DNA of 41,546 nucleotides, taken from the NCBI RefSeq assembly GCF_001700315.1, contig NZ_MASJ01000005.1:1-41546 (forward strand), in the 5' to 3' direction. A model generated the notes under the pieces. The model was not told the DNA's origin. It was given only the letters and a program-made list of their open reading frames with translations, and did no database searches. Both the position numbers and the translations under genes were made by a program. This document shows positions 16,147 through 24,473 of the stretch, piece after piece; position 1 is the first letter of the stretch; each line of letters opens with the position of its first letter. Source of the DNA: Caryophanon tenue (GTDB taxonomy: Bacteria > Bacillota > Bacilli > Bacillales_A > Planococcaceae).

Positions 16147-17870
16147 CAGTTACATTAACATTTGATTTTGCAACAGCAGACAACATCATTCAACCAAAAA
16201 CATTTACAAACCCTTTACATATAATAGAAGTAACTGCATTAAACAATGTCCCAAGTGCGCTACGAAAAGTGCTTGATTGGACGAAAAAAGGCTACTATGC
16301 AGCTGGCTATATGAGCTATGAAGCTGGTGCAGCATTCGATGCAGCAATGCCAGCTCGTTCTGACGTCACGATGCCATATATGTGGTTCGGCATTTTCGAA
16401 GAGCCCGTCGCGACAACGACAACCACACAGCAGCCGTTTTCATTATCCGCTATGCAGCCAACAATATCAGAGCAAGACTATGCTAAACATATTGAAGCCA
16501 TTCACAATGAAATTTACGAAGGCAATACATACCAAACAAACTATACTCTGCGTTTAAAAGGCACATTCTCAGGCTGTGCGGCGTCTCTTTATACACAGTT
16601 AAAAGAAGCACAGCAGGCAAATTACTGTGCTTATCTTGAAACGGGTACACATACGATTTTATCTGCCTCACCTGAATTGTTTTTCCAATTACACAATGAT
16701 GTCATCACAACACGTCCAATGAAAGGCACTATTGCACGTGGCTTGACAGTTGAAGATGACAAAGCTCGCGCAGATTGGTTATATCATTCAGAAAAAAATC
16801 GCGCAGAAAATGTTATGATTGTTGACCTATTACGTAATGATGTAGGCAAAATTGCCAAAACGAGTTCTGTATCCGTTGATGAACTGTTTACGATTGAGCC
16901 GTATCCAACCGTGCACCAAATGACATCGACCGTACGTGCCATGTTAGCGGATGATACAGATTTATACGATGTATTTGCTGCGCTATTTCCTTGTGGCTCA
17001 ATTACTGGTGCACCAAAAGTCAAAACGATGCACGTCATTAACGAACTTGAAGCAACGCCACGCGATGTATATTGCGGAGCGATTGGCTATATTACGCCTC
17101 AACAACAAGCAATTTTTAATGTAGCGATTCGCACATTAGTAATACAAGATGGTACAGCAACATACGGGGTCGGTGGTGGTATCACGTGGGACTCAACTGC
17201 AACAAGCGAATTTGAAGAGGTCATTGCCAAAGCGCAAGTCCTAAAAGTAGCTGCGCCATCATTTGAACTCCTTGAAACATTCCGTCTGCATAACGGCATT
17301 TACTTTTTATATGACGAACATATACAGCGAATGGCTAATTCTGCGGATTATTTCAACATCTCATTTCCGATTGAAAAGATTCATCACGCACTGCAACAGG
17401 TGCAGCAGGAGCATCCGCTTCATACGTGGCGCGTTCGTTTAGTCGTAGCCAAAAATGGCGATGTAACAACTGAACGCTTTGCAATACAAGATGAAGAAGC
17501 ACCGATGCACATTAAATTAGCCGATACACCGATACAAAAAACGGAACGCTTTTTGTATCATAAAACGACGTACCGCACAATGTATACAGCCTTCCAACAA
17601 CGTTTCCCTACATTCGATGATGTACTACTTTGGAATGAACAAGGGGAACTAACTGAATGTACAAATGGCAATATTGTGTTAGAAATAGATGGTTTCTATT
17701 ATACACCGCCAATTGCTTGCGGCTTACTCGGTGGCACATTCCGAAAAGCTTTACTCGCAAATGGTGAGATTCATGAACGCCTCTTAACAAAAGAAGACCT
17801 TGCTCAAGCATCAAGCATTTGGTTTATTAATAGCGTACGCAAATGGCGTCAAGTAACGCTTCATCTCTAA
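16143..17870 (+). CDS. ADC synthase / ADC lyase fusion (PabB-PabC)
   Basis: This 575-aa fusion makes 4-aminobenzoate from chorismate for folate. Residues about 1-345 are the chorismate-binding PabB part: PMKGTIARG, SEKNRAENVMIVDLLRNDVG, PCGSITGAPKVKTM and GVGGGITWDS. No LLES-type tryptophan feedback site is seen. From about 350 the PLP-dependent lyase PabC follows: LLETFRLHNGIYFLYDEHI, the likely PLP lysine in YHKTTYR, and WNEQGELTECTNGNIV. Fusing both steps removes the need for a separate pabC, and none is present. The ATG has GGAGG 6 bases upstream and overlaps the pabA stop. No other folate genes adjoin it. Confidence 0.93.
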   Translation: MTVTLTFDFATADNIIQPKTFTNPLHIIEVTALNNVPSALRKVLDWTKKGYYAAGYMSYEAGAAFDAAMPARSDVTMPYMWFGIFEEPVATTTTTQQPFSLSAMQPTISEQDYAKHIEAIHNEIYEGNTYQTNYTLRLKGTFSGCAASLYTQLKEAQQANYCAYLETGTHTILSASPELFFQLHNDVITTRPMKGTIARGLTVEDDKARADWLYHSEKNRAENVMIVDLLRNDVGKIAKTSSVSVDELFTIEPYPTVHQMTSTVRAMLADDTDLYDVFAALFPCGSITGAPKVKTMHVINELEATPRDVYCGAIGYITPQQQAIFNVAIRTLVIQDGTATYGVGGGITWDSTATSEFEEVIAKAQVLKVAAPSFELLETFRLHNGIYFLYDEHIQRMANSADYFNISFPIEKIHHALQQVQQEHPLHTWRVRLVVAKNGDVTTERFAIQDEEAPMHIKLADTPIQKTERFLYHKTTYRTMYTAFQQRFPTFDDVLLWNEQGELTECTNGNIVLEIDGFYYTPPIACGLLGGTFRKALLANGEIHERLLTKEDLAQASSIWFINSVRKWRQVTLHL

Positions 17871-17881
17871 TAAAAATATTC

Positions 17882-17914
17882 AAATCCTTCAGTAGTGAAC
17901 GCTGCTGAAGGATT
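17882..17914. terminator. Palindromic terminator family, diverged copy
   Basis: AATCCTTCAGTAG, loop TGAACG, CTGCTGAAGGATT, then TTTTC. The arms match the family at 8519, 18726, 21921 and 38780, but the loop differs. It lies between the converging pabB-pabC and alkD-like genes. Confidence 0.75.
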
Positions 17915-17916
17915 TT

Positions 17917-18579
17917 TCATCGCGAACGCTTCAACTTTTTAATATGTGCTTTTACATCGTTCGTGACTTGCGTTGATTCACAAATTTTTTGTAGCGCTTT
18001 ATTGTAATTTTTCGTTGGCATCGTTGTCGTCTGTAAAAACGGCATCACCATATGTGGCTTCTTTATGTAAGCAATCGACGTTGCCCACGCGACCGCCATG
18101 TGCACATAATAATGCGTTGATGTACTTTGTTCTAATTGTTGTAGCACATCTTCTATATACAGCTCGTCGATAAAATAGTGTAAATACATCACATATACAA
18201 ATCGCTCCACATATGGCTCGTCAAACGACAATGTTTGTAGCCACTGCCAATACACAGCTTTGTATGTCTTTGTCTCTTTTAAACTGCTGCACAAACTATC
18301 AACAATTGCCCAATTGTCCATAAATGGAAAGAATGCTTCTAACAACTGCAAGCGCTTCTCAAGTACAACCGGTGCACTGGCAATGATAAATGCATGTACA
18401 AATAAGTCTTCATATACATTAGGCTTTTTTTGCAACACCCGTTCCCATACTTGTTGTTGAATGGCTTCTTTTGCGATCGCACGTAAATGTGGCATCTTAA
18501 CGCCGACAATTGGCCATTTCGTTGTCGGCACAAGTTTCTCTATAAACTGACGATGCTGATCATTGCGGTTATATTCCAT
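17917..18579 (-). CDS. AlkD-like DNA alkylation repair protein
   Basis: The 220-aa protein is built of helical (HEAT-like) repeats and matches the AlkD family of DNA glycosylases, which remove bulky or cationic alkylated bases. Family-like stretches are VGVKMPHLRAIAKEA near the N-terminus, YEDLFVHAFIIA, PFMDNWAIVDSLCSSL (with the active-site-region Asp and Trp) and VHMAVAWATSIAYIKKP. Length is close to AlkD. The ATG at 18577-18579 has GGAGGG 7 bases upstream, against an ATG 13 codons earlier without one. One ATTAATACATTTATG motif sits just upstream of the ribosome site. Single-gene unit. Confidence 0.85.
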   Translation of the reverse strand: MEYNRNDQHRQFIEKLVPTTKWPIVGVKMPHLRAIAKEAIQQQVWERVLQKKPNVYEDLFVHAFIIASAPVVLEKRLQLLEAFFPFMDNWAIVDSLCSSLKETKTYKAVYWQWLQTLSFDEPYVERFVYVMYLHYFIDELYIEDVLQQLEQSTSTHYYVHMAVAWATSIAYIKKPHMVMPFLQTTTMPTKNYNKALQKICESTQVTNDVKAHIKKLKRSR

Positions 18580-18591
18580 TATATATCCCTC

Positions 18592-18606
18592 CATAAATGT
18601 ATTAAT
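18592..18606 (-). repeat. ATTAATACATTWATG motif, site 1
   Basis: The minus-strand read is ATTAATACATTTATG, immediately before the alkD-like ribosome site. One of six such sites. Confidence 0.5.
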
Positions 18607-18725
18607 TGATAAAAACATATATTTATTTTATACCCTAAAAATATATGTAACCGTCCTATTTAAAAATTAAACAGACTGAAAAAAGCATATAACGCTAATG
18701 AACTAATCACAACAAGAGCTTGAGA

Positions 18726-18776
18726 CAAAAAGAAATATCCTTCAGCAACGACAACTGCTGAAGGATATTTTTGTGC
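18726..18776. terminator. Palindromic terminator family, copy 2
   Basis: Identical over 51 bases to copy 1 at 8519-8569, including the loop. It lies downstream of the minus-strand gene at 18805 and preceded by CTTGAGA, a flank also seen at copy 4. Confidence 0.85.
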
Positions 18777-18804
18777 TTTTCCACACTCTTTTATATGATG
18801 CCGT

Positions 18805-19239
18805 CTATTGTAATGCGTTAAATACATCGACAATTTCTTGTGCATTTGATGTAATACGATACGCGGTTGTATTTTCCGGGTCAACCACTGCTTGTGCATC
18901 TAAATCAATAAATAAACGGTGACGAGTATTCCAATTTAACGTTATGGAATAGTCGTAGTCTTCTGGAAAGGCATCCATTTTTTCAAATGTTGCACCCTCA
19001 AATAATCTTAAAATTTCTTGTTGCTGTGCTTCTGTTAATGCAACATATTGGTACACAGCTTTTCCTGTTGACCAATCCATACGATCTACCGCTGCTTTTT
19101 TATGCTCCACATCAAAATCTACTTGTGTAAATAACGGTGCTTGTGGTTGCTCTTGTTGCTGTTGCAGAAAAATATATACTAAGCCTCCACCAACGAGCAA
19201 AATAAAGATACTCGCGGCTGCTAGCATTTTTGCTTTCAT
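18805..19239 (-). CDS. Small N-terminally anchored extracytoplasmic protein
   Basis: The 144-aa product starts with a single hydrophobic helix (AAASIFILLVGGGLVYIFL, about residues 7-26) followed by a Gln-rich linker (QQQQEQPQ). The outer part of about 110 residues is a mixed alpha/beta domain (TLNWNTRHRLFIDLDAQAVV, ITSNAQEIVDVFNAL). No family was recognised and no catalytic motif is visible. The ATG follows GGAGGGGT. It lies alone between a repeat-type terminator and a long A/T-rich gap. Confidence 0.7.
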   Translation of the reverse strand: MKAKMLAAASIFILLVGGGLVYIFLQQQQEQPQAPLFTQVDFDVEHKKAAVDRMDWSTGKAVYQYVALTEAQQQEILRLFEGATFEKMDAFPEDYDYSITLNWNTRHRLFIDLDAQAVVDPENTTAYRITSNAQEIVDVFNALQ

Positions 19240-19690
19240 GTCTTACCCCTCCAACTACTTGTTACAGATGTCTGTAGTACCATCATACAAACGGTAACGT
19301 CTTACAACAAATATTTCCACGCTTTTTCATGAAAATTTTTTGTACGTTCTTCACAAATTGGACGTATTCATTTTTCCAATATATAAAAGACGATTCTTCT
19401 ACTTTCCACACTATGTATTGGTATTATTTCAGGATTATGTACCTATTATTTATTTATTAGAAAAATAAAATAGTCTCTATTTCATAAAACATCCACCAAA
19501 TTAAAAAATCAAGCGCGATTATTCAATACGTAGCGGTTGCAATTAGCATATTAGTCACATAAAATAAAACTATTAAACAACTTATGACCTATACCATAAA
19601 TTTGAATTTAATTTACAGCGTCGTTAACACAATAAAGGTACAGTCCATATATAATCATTGACGAATTTTTTTAAAATAGGAGGATTTTTT
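19240..19690. other. A/T-rich intergenic region
   Basis: About 450 bases separate the divergent genes at 18805 and 19691. I see no gene, strong hairpin or recognised operator; TATATAAT near 19651 could be the -10 of the downstream gene. Confidence 0.5.
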
Positions 19691-21766
19691 ATGTATGCAA
19701 AATCACAGCGGAATATTTCAACACCCTTGACCAGTTCATCCATCAATGATTTAAGCAATATCAAAATGGCATTAGATGAATCATCTATCGTAGCCATCAC
19801 AAATAAAGCCGGTATGATTACATATGTGAACGATAAATTTTGCAGCATCTCTCAATATAACGAAGATGAGCTCATTGGAAAAACGCATCGGATTATCAAC
19901 TCTGGTTTTCACCCCAAAAGCTTCTTTAAAAATATGTGGGATACGATTCTTTCTAAACAAGTATGGCAAGGTGAAGTGAAAAACCGTGCTAAAGACGGCT
20001 CAGAATATTGGACGCATACAACGATTGTTCCCTTTTTAAACGCTGATCAAGAAATCAATCAATTTATTTCCATTCGTCAAGACATTACCGCTCGTGTAAA
20101 AGCCGAAGAAGAGTTAGCAGCTGCGTTACATAATGATTTTCAACATGTTGTTCGTCATATGGAACAATGTGTATTCAAATTAAAAAAAGAAAATGGCACC
20201 ATTATTTTCACCTTATCGGAAGGCAAGCTTGCTGAGAAACTATCCATTACAACTGCAACGGTAGTCAATCAATCTGTAGAATCCATCTTCCCACGTGAAG
20301 TATTTTTACAAATTGCACCAGCTATCCATCATGTCTTTAATGGTACTTCTCATAATATCGAATTTGCCTATGAACAACATCAATTGGCACTCAGTTTGTC
20401 AGCTATTAGGCAAGACGGCGAAGTAACAGAAGTAATTGGTGCATTGCGCGATATTACAGAACAACACGAATATGAACGTCAAATTTTCCATATGGCTCAT
20501 TACGATGCTTTAACCGACTTACCGAACCGCATCTTATTTACACAAAAAATTAATGAGGCGATTACACGCGCTGAGAAGCAACAAAGCCCCTTTGGTATTT
20601 TATTTATTGACTTAAGTAATTTCAAACAAATCAATGATTCTTATGGTCATACAACGGGCGATACATTTTTACAATTAGTCGCAAATAAACTGCGTCAAAA
20701 TATTCGTAAACGAGATTTTTTAGCGCGCTTTGGTGGCGATCAATTTTTAATTTTAGTTGAAGATATTGATGAATCTTCTCTTGAAACAATTGCACAACGT
20801 CTTATTGCGATGATGGAAGGCGCATTTGTGATTGGTCATTTAGAACTTCATACATCGTTAAGTATCGGTGTAAGCATGTATCCTAAAGACGGTGTAACAT
20901 CGACGATTCTTTTACAACATGCTGATAATGCCATGCATGCGGCAAAAGCATGCGGACCAAACCGTTCTCAACTGTTCACCGCTGAACTTCACGCTCAATT
21001 ACAACGCAAATTTATGCTAGAAACATCACTCATTGATGCCATCAAGCGCGAACAATTAATGGTTTATTATCAGCCCAAATTATGTGCACTTACGAAAAAA
21101 GTGATTGGTGCTGAGGCGTTAATTCGTTGGCAGCACCCGACAGAAGGGCTTATTTCACCTGGAGAGTTTATACCCATTGCCGAAAAGAATGGGCTAATTA
21201 TTCCAATCGGGGAATGGATTTTAGAAGAGGCGATTCGCCAAGCGAAACTTTGGTCGATTAAAGAGCATCCGATTATTGTCTCTGTAAATGTCTCAATTTT
21301 GCAAATGACGCATACTAATTTTGTCGATTGTGTACGCCAGCTATTGAAGCAGCATAAATTGCCACCACACTTATTAAATTTAGAAATAACCGAAAGTATG
21401 ACGACCGATATTACATTTATGAGCAATGTGCTACATGCGCTTAAATCATTAGGTGTAAGCATTAGCATTGATGATTTCGGTACAGGCTATTCGTCATTAC
21501 GTTATTTAAGCCAATTGCCGATTGATACCCTTAAAATTGACCAATCGTTTATTCGTGATTTGAATATTGATAACCAGTCGATTATTAAAACCATTATTCA
21601 ACTCGCTTATTCAATGGGACTTTCCGTTGTTGCAGAAGGCGTTGAAACGGCTGAACAAGAGCTATTTTTAATTGAAAACGACTGCCATGAACTACAAGGT
21701 TATCACTATAGTAAACCGATGCCACTCGAACATTTTGAAACGATACTTTTACAACATTTTAACTAA
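19691..21766 (+). CDS. PAS - degenerate GGDEF - EAL protein (probable c-di-GMP phosphodiesterase)
   Basis: This 691-aa cytoplasmic protein has no membrane segments. A PAS domain occupies about residues 30-140 (ITNKAGMITYVNDKFCSISQ), with a second PAS-like segment to about 270. The GGDEF domain opens DALTDLPNRILF, but the motif is GGDQF, so cyclase activity is doubtful. The EAL domain (about 440-691) keeps EALIRW, the Asn in VNVS, EITES, DDFGTGYSS, DTLKIDQSF and VAEGVET. That is the full metal and catalytic set, so c-di-GMP breakdown is likely. AGGAGGA precedes the ATG at 19691; an upstream TTG is rejected. It converges with phaP. Confidence 0.9.
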   Translation: MYAKSQRNISTPLTSSSINDLSNIKMALDESSIVAITNKAGMITYVNDKFCSISQYNEDELIGKTHRIINSGFHPKSFFKNMWDTILSKQVWQGEVKNRAKDGSEYWTHTTIVPFLNADQEINQFISIRQDITARVKAEEELAAALHNDFQHVVRHMEQCVFKLKKENGTIIFTLSEGKLAEKLSITTATVVNQSVESIFPREVFLQIAPAIHHVFNGTSHNIEFAYEQHQLALSLSAIRQDGEVTEVIGALRDITEQHEYERQIFHMAHYDALTDLPNRILFTQKINEAITRAEKQQSPFGILFIDLSNFKQINDSYGHTTGDTFLQLVANKLRQNIRKRDFLARFGGDQFLILVEDIDESSLETIAQRLIAMMEGAFVIGHLELHTSLSIGVSMYPKDGVTSTILLQHADNAMHAAKACGPNRSQLFTAELHAQLQRKFMLETSLIDAIKREQLMVYYQPKLCALTKKVIGAEALIRWQHPTEGLISPGEFIPIAEKNGLIIPIGEWILEEAIRQAKLWSIKEHPIIVSVNVSILQMTHTNFVDCVRQLLKQHKLPPHLLNLEITESMTTDITFMSNVLHALKSLGVSISIDDFGTGYSSLRYLSQLPIDTLKIDQSFIRDLNIDNQSIIKTIIQLAYSMGLSVVAEGVETAEQELFLIENDCHELQGYHYSKPMPLEHFETILLQHFN

Positions 21767-21772
21767 AAGAAC

Positions 21773-21972
21773 CCCTATTTCTGATGAAAATACGTGTATT
21801 GAGATGATGTTCGTCCCGACACAAGCGGCGACTTTAGCCGAAAAGCACGGTTTTGTTGCGACGAGGTACCACAGGAGCATGAGGTTTTAAGCGGAACGAT
21901 GTGGAATAGCACCAAAAGCACCAAAATATCCTTCAGCAGTTGTTGTTGCTGAAGGATATTTCTTTTTGTCTC
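21773..21972. repeat. Composite repeat of about 200 bp with terminator palindrome, copy 1
   Basis: This block aligns with the reverse complement of 38780-38982. Shared strings include CCCTATTTCTGAT, CCGACACAAGC, GAAAAGCAC, GAGGTACC, CAGGAGCAT and TTTTAAGC, ending in the palindrome and TTTCTTTTTGTCT. A frame continuing from the upstream coding strand runs through it but is not matched as protein in the other copy. Confidence 0.75.
21921..21970. terminator. Palindromic terminator family, copy 4 (opposite orientation)
   Basis: AAATATCCTTCAGCA, loop GTTGTTGT, TGCTGAAGGATATTT, then CTTTTTG. Read on the minus strand it matches copy 2, including the flank TTGAGACAAAAAG. It separates the EAL gene from phaP. 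Confidence 0.85.
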
Positions 21973-22002
21973 AATTACTTTTTTATACCCAAGTCGAAAA
22001 AA

Positions 22003-22494
22003 TTATTTGAAGCCTGCTTGTGATAAAAGCTGCTTTTGGCTTTCTTTTAATTGCTCGGCTAATTCTTCAATCTTCGTCAACACTTCCGTGCGCTTTTCTT
22101 GTTGCTGTGAAAATGCTGTTTTCACTGTTTCTTCCCACTGCTTTTGTGTTTCTGTTAATGTACTTACTAATACTTCATTTGGCTTCCATGTAAATTGCTG
22201 TGCTTGCGTTGTAATTTGTTCCATTGCTTCAAACCATTTTACAAGTGGCTCTTGTTGTGGCAATTGCGCTGTGCTCACTTTTACAGTTTGTTGTAATTGT
22301 TCTGTAAATTGTTTCGATTGCGCTTCTACTGCTGAAAACGCTGCAACAGATTTCTCCACTAATTGTTGTTGCACATTGAATGCTTCTAATGTTTTCTTCT
22401 CTGCTTCTGCTTGTACTTGCTGTAACGTTTTAAAGTTTGTTAACCAACTATCCCATAACACGTCGACACTTTTTGCTACAAATTCATTTGTCAT
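22003..22494 (-). CDS. phaP: Phasin PhaP (PHA granule protein)
   Basis: A 163-aa, highly helical, Gln/Glu-rich protein (VQAEAEKKTLEAFNVQQQLV, TETQKQWEETVKTAFSQQQE) that coats polyhydroxyalkanoate granules and controls their number and surface. The composition and amphipathic heptads are typical of Bacillus-type phasins, and position in the phaP-phaQ / phaRBC cluster settles the call. The ATG at 22492-22494 has AGGAGGC 6 bases upstream; an upstream in-frame start is rejected. It is about 50 bases downstream of phaQ, so it may be co-transcribed with it. A palindromic terminator lies in the tail. Confidence 0.9.
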   Translation of the reverse strand: MTNEFVAKSVDVLWDSWLTNFKTLQQVQAEAEKKTLEAFNVQQQLVEKSVAAFSAVEAQSKQFTEQLQQTVKVSTAQLPQQEPLVKWFEAMEQITTQAQQFTWKPNEVLVSTLTETQKQWEETVKTAFSQQQEKRTEVLTKIEELAEQLKESQKQLLSQAGFK

Positions 22495-22548
22495 AATATT
22501 GCCTCCTAAGTCGTTGTAAACTATATGAACAATACGCCTCAAGCGTAG

Positions 22549-22944
22549 TTATTCCTCGTCTTGTTTATCTCGTTGATTTGTCGTTGGTGTGTAAAATGGA
22601 TTGTAAAGCTGGAAGAAATTATTGAGCAATTGTTGATATTGATTTAATGAATTTGCCCATATATCTAAATATTCTTGTCCAGCATCTGTAATCGTATAAA
22701 TACGCTTGGCGGGGCCACCTGCTGATGTATCCCACTGCGATGTCACTAAATTATCTTTTTCGAGCTGACGTAACAGACGATAAAAATTCCCATGGTCAAT
22801 TGATTCCACGCCAAAAGAAGTTAGTTTTTCCATCAATTCATAGCCGTGTACATTCAAATCACGTAAATGCAACAACATAATGGGAATTAAAAAATTTTTG
22901 GGCGTGTTCATATTTGGTTGTTTTTTTGCGTCATTTGATGTCAT
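22549..22944 (-). CDS. phaQ: PhaQ, PadR-type regulator of PHA granule genes
   Basis: The 131-aa protein has a PadR-like winged helix: NFLIPIMLLHLRDLNVHGYE, DHGNFYRLLRQLEKDNLVTS, GGPAKRIYTITDAGQEYL. In B. megaterium, PhaQ represses the phaRBC/phaP region and is released by PHA. The same gene order here (phaQ divergent from phaR, phaP after phaQ) supports the function. The ATG at 22942-22944 follows AGGTGGCG. It shares the A/T-rich promoter region with phaR. Length is close to the family. Confidence 0.9.
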   Translation of the reverse strand: MTSNDAKKQPNMNTPKNFLIPIMLLHLRDLNVHGYELMEKLTSFGVESIDHGNFYRLLRQLEKDNLVTSQWDTSAGGPAKRIYTITDAGQEYLDIWANSLNQYQQLLNNFFQLYNPFYTPTTNQRDKQDEE

Positions 22945-23050
22945 GTCGCCACCTACTTTCAAAATGCTTATATATGTAATTTACACCTATGTTTTCTGAA
23001 CGTCAAGTATTATACTAAAAATATTTTTCAAAATATTAACAACAAATTTA

Positions 23051-23079
23051 TTGAAAAAAACAAAAATTGGTTTTATAGT
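23051..23079 (+). promoter_or_regulatory. Candidate phaR promoter
   Basis: TTGAAA (23051-23056) and TATAGT (23074-23079) are separated by exactly 17 bp. It lies 42 bases before the TTG start. Nearby A/T palindromes (AAAAATATTTTT) could be regulator sites. Confidence 0.6.
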
Positions 23080-23120
23080 TGTGATGTATTCAAAATTATT
23101 TGACAAAGGGGCGAAGAGAT

Positions 23121-23630
23121 TTGACAAACAATACATCATTCGATGCATTCTCTCTGTGGAAAAGTATGTACGACCAAACAGAAAACACATGGCGCGACGT
23201 AATTGAAAAAACGTTAGAGCAACCTTCTTTCGCAGAAGGACTAGGACAAGTACAAAGCCAGTACCTACAAATGCAAGGTTTTGTCAATGGTTTAACAGAA
23301 AACTACTTAAAGCAAATGAATATGCCTACACGTGACGAAATCGCACAAGTCGCTTCTTTAGTAATCAATGTTGATACAAAAGTAGATGACTTAACAGATG
23401 AATTAGAGGCACAACTCGACGGTCCACTAGAAGCACAACGTAAAGAAATTGATGCGCTGAAGAAATCTGTTACAAAACTCGACAAAAAATTAGACACCAT
23501 TATTACATTACTTAATACATCTATCGCAAATCAAGCTGGGCCCGTCCCATCTACTTCAACACCCTCACCAAAGACTGAGCTACCAAAAACAGACGTAAAA
23601 AAAGCAACGCCATCTACAGATACTAAATAA
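23121..23630 (+). CDS. phaR: PhaR subunit of class IV PHA synthase
   Basis: This about 169-aa protein is the partner subunit of PhaC; class IV synthases need both for activity. The N-terminal part (FDAFSLWKSMYDQTENTWRD) and the helical middle (VQSQYLQMQGFVNGLTENYL, DVDTKVDDL-like segment) are typical, followed by a coiled coil (LEAQRKEIDALKKSVTKLDK) and a Pro/Thr/Lys tail. Start: the TTG at 23121 is preferred, since AAGGGG lies upstream at workable spacing; a TTG at 23100 lies before that site. It heads phaR-phaB-phaC with short gaps, and a 17-bp-spaced promoter is present. Confidence 0.88.
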   Translation: MTNNTSFDAFSLWKSMYDQTENTWRDVIEKTLEQPSFAEGLGQVQSQYLQMQGFVNGLTENYLKQMNMPTRDEIAQVASLVINVDTKVDDLTDELEAQLDGPLEAQRKEIDALKKSVTKLDKKLDTIITLLNTSIANQAGPVPSTSTPSPKTELPKTDVKKATPSTDTK

Positions 23631-23654
23631 CCATATACAAAGGGGATATGCCTT

Positions 23655-24428
23655 ATGACAAATCAATTATTTGAAGAAACACAATTAGTAAAACCATTAA
23701 CTGGAAAAGTTGCTATCGTAACAGGTGCTTCACGTGGTATTGGCGCTGTTATCGCAAAAGAATTAGCTGCACAAGGTGCACAAATTGTCGCAGCACATAA
23801 AGCTGATTCAGCAACAATCCAAAATGTTGTAACAGCTATCCGTGAAGAAGGTGGTTTAATCGAGCCAATCCCATGTGATATCGCTGTGTTAGAAGATGCT
23901 GAACGATTCGTGGCACAAACAATTGAAAAATTCGGCAAAGTTGATATTTTAGTGAACAATGCCGGTGTTACAAAAGACCGTTCATTCCGTAAATTAACAC
24001 GTGAAGACTGGGATACAGTGATTGATATTAACTTAACTGGTGCTTACAACATGACAAAACAAGTAATTGAGCCAATGATTGCTCAAAACTATGGCCGTAT
24101 TATTAATATTAGCTCAATCGTTGGTCAAGCTGGTGCATTTGGACAAACAAACTACTCTGCATCAAAAGCAGGCTTAATTGGATTTACAAAGTCGTTAGCG
24201 CTTGAAACTGCAAGCAAGGGCATTACAGTAAACGCTATTTGCCCAGGTTATATTGAAACAGAAATGGTTGCAGCCATGCCAGACGATGTAAAAGAAGGTA
24301 TCGTTTCAAAAGTGCCAATTCGTCGTCTCGGCCAACCAGAAGAAATTGCACAAGCTGTATCATACTTAATTTCTGCGAGCTTCGTGACAGGCCAACAATT
24401 AAACGTTAATGGTGGTTTATACATGTAA
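23655..24428 (+). CDS. phaB: Acetoacetyl-CoA reductase PhaB
   Basis: A 257-aa short-chain dehydrogenase that reduces acetoacetyl-CoA to (R)-3-hydroxybutyryl-CoA with NADPH, supplying the PHA monomer. The nucleotide site TGASRGIG (23-30), the NNAG motif (101-104), and the catalytic Ser in NISS, Tyr167 and Lys171 (YSASK) are present. FabG (fatty acid) proteins are very similar; the placement between phaR and phaC decides. The ATG follows AAGGGGATATG. It is 24 bases after phaR. Confidence 0.92.
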   Translation: MTNQLFEETQLVKPLTGKVAIVTGASRGIGAVIAKELAAQGAQIVAAHKADSATIQNVVTAIREEGGLIEPIPCDIAVLEDAERFVAQTIEKFGKVDILVNNAGVTKDRSFRKLTREDWDTVIDINLTGAYNMTKQVIEPMIAQNYGRIINISSIVGQAGAFGQTNYSASKAGLIGFTKSLALETASKGITVNAICPGYIETEMVAAMPDDVKEGIVSKVPIRRLGQPEEIAQAVSYLISASFVTGQQLNVNGGLYM

Positions 24429-24473
24429 ACTGAGCAAACGCTCGGTCATAATTCATTACTGGAGGGATAAACG

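Noticed and set aside
21672-21890. 72-codon ORF crossing the end of the EAL gene
   Set aside because: It is a shifted frame of the EAL gene running into the composite repeat; the repeat's other copy has a stop in that frame.
22007-22519. 170-codon plus-strand ORF opposite phaP
   Set aside because: It is the Cys/Ser-rich shadow of the phasin gene, with no start signals.
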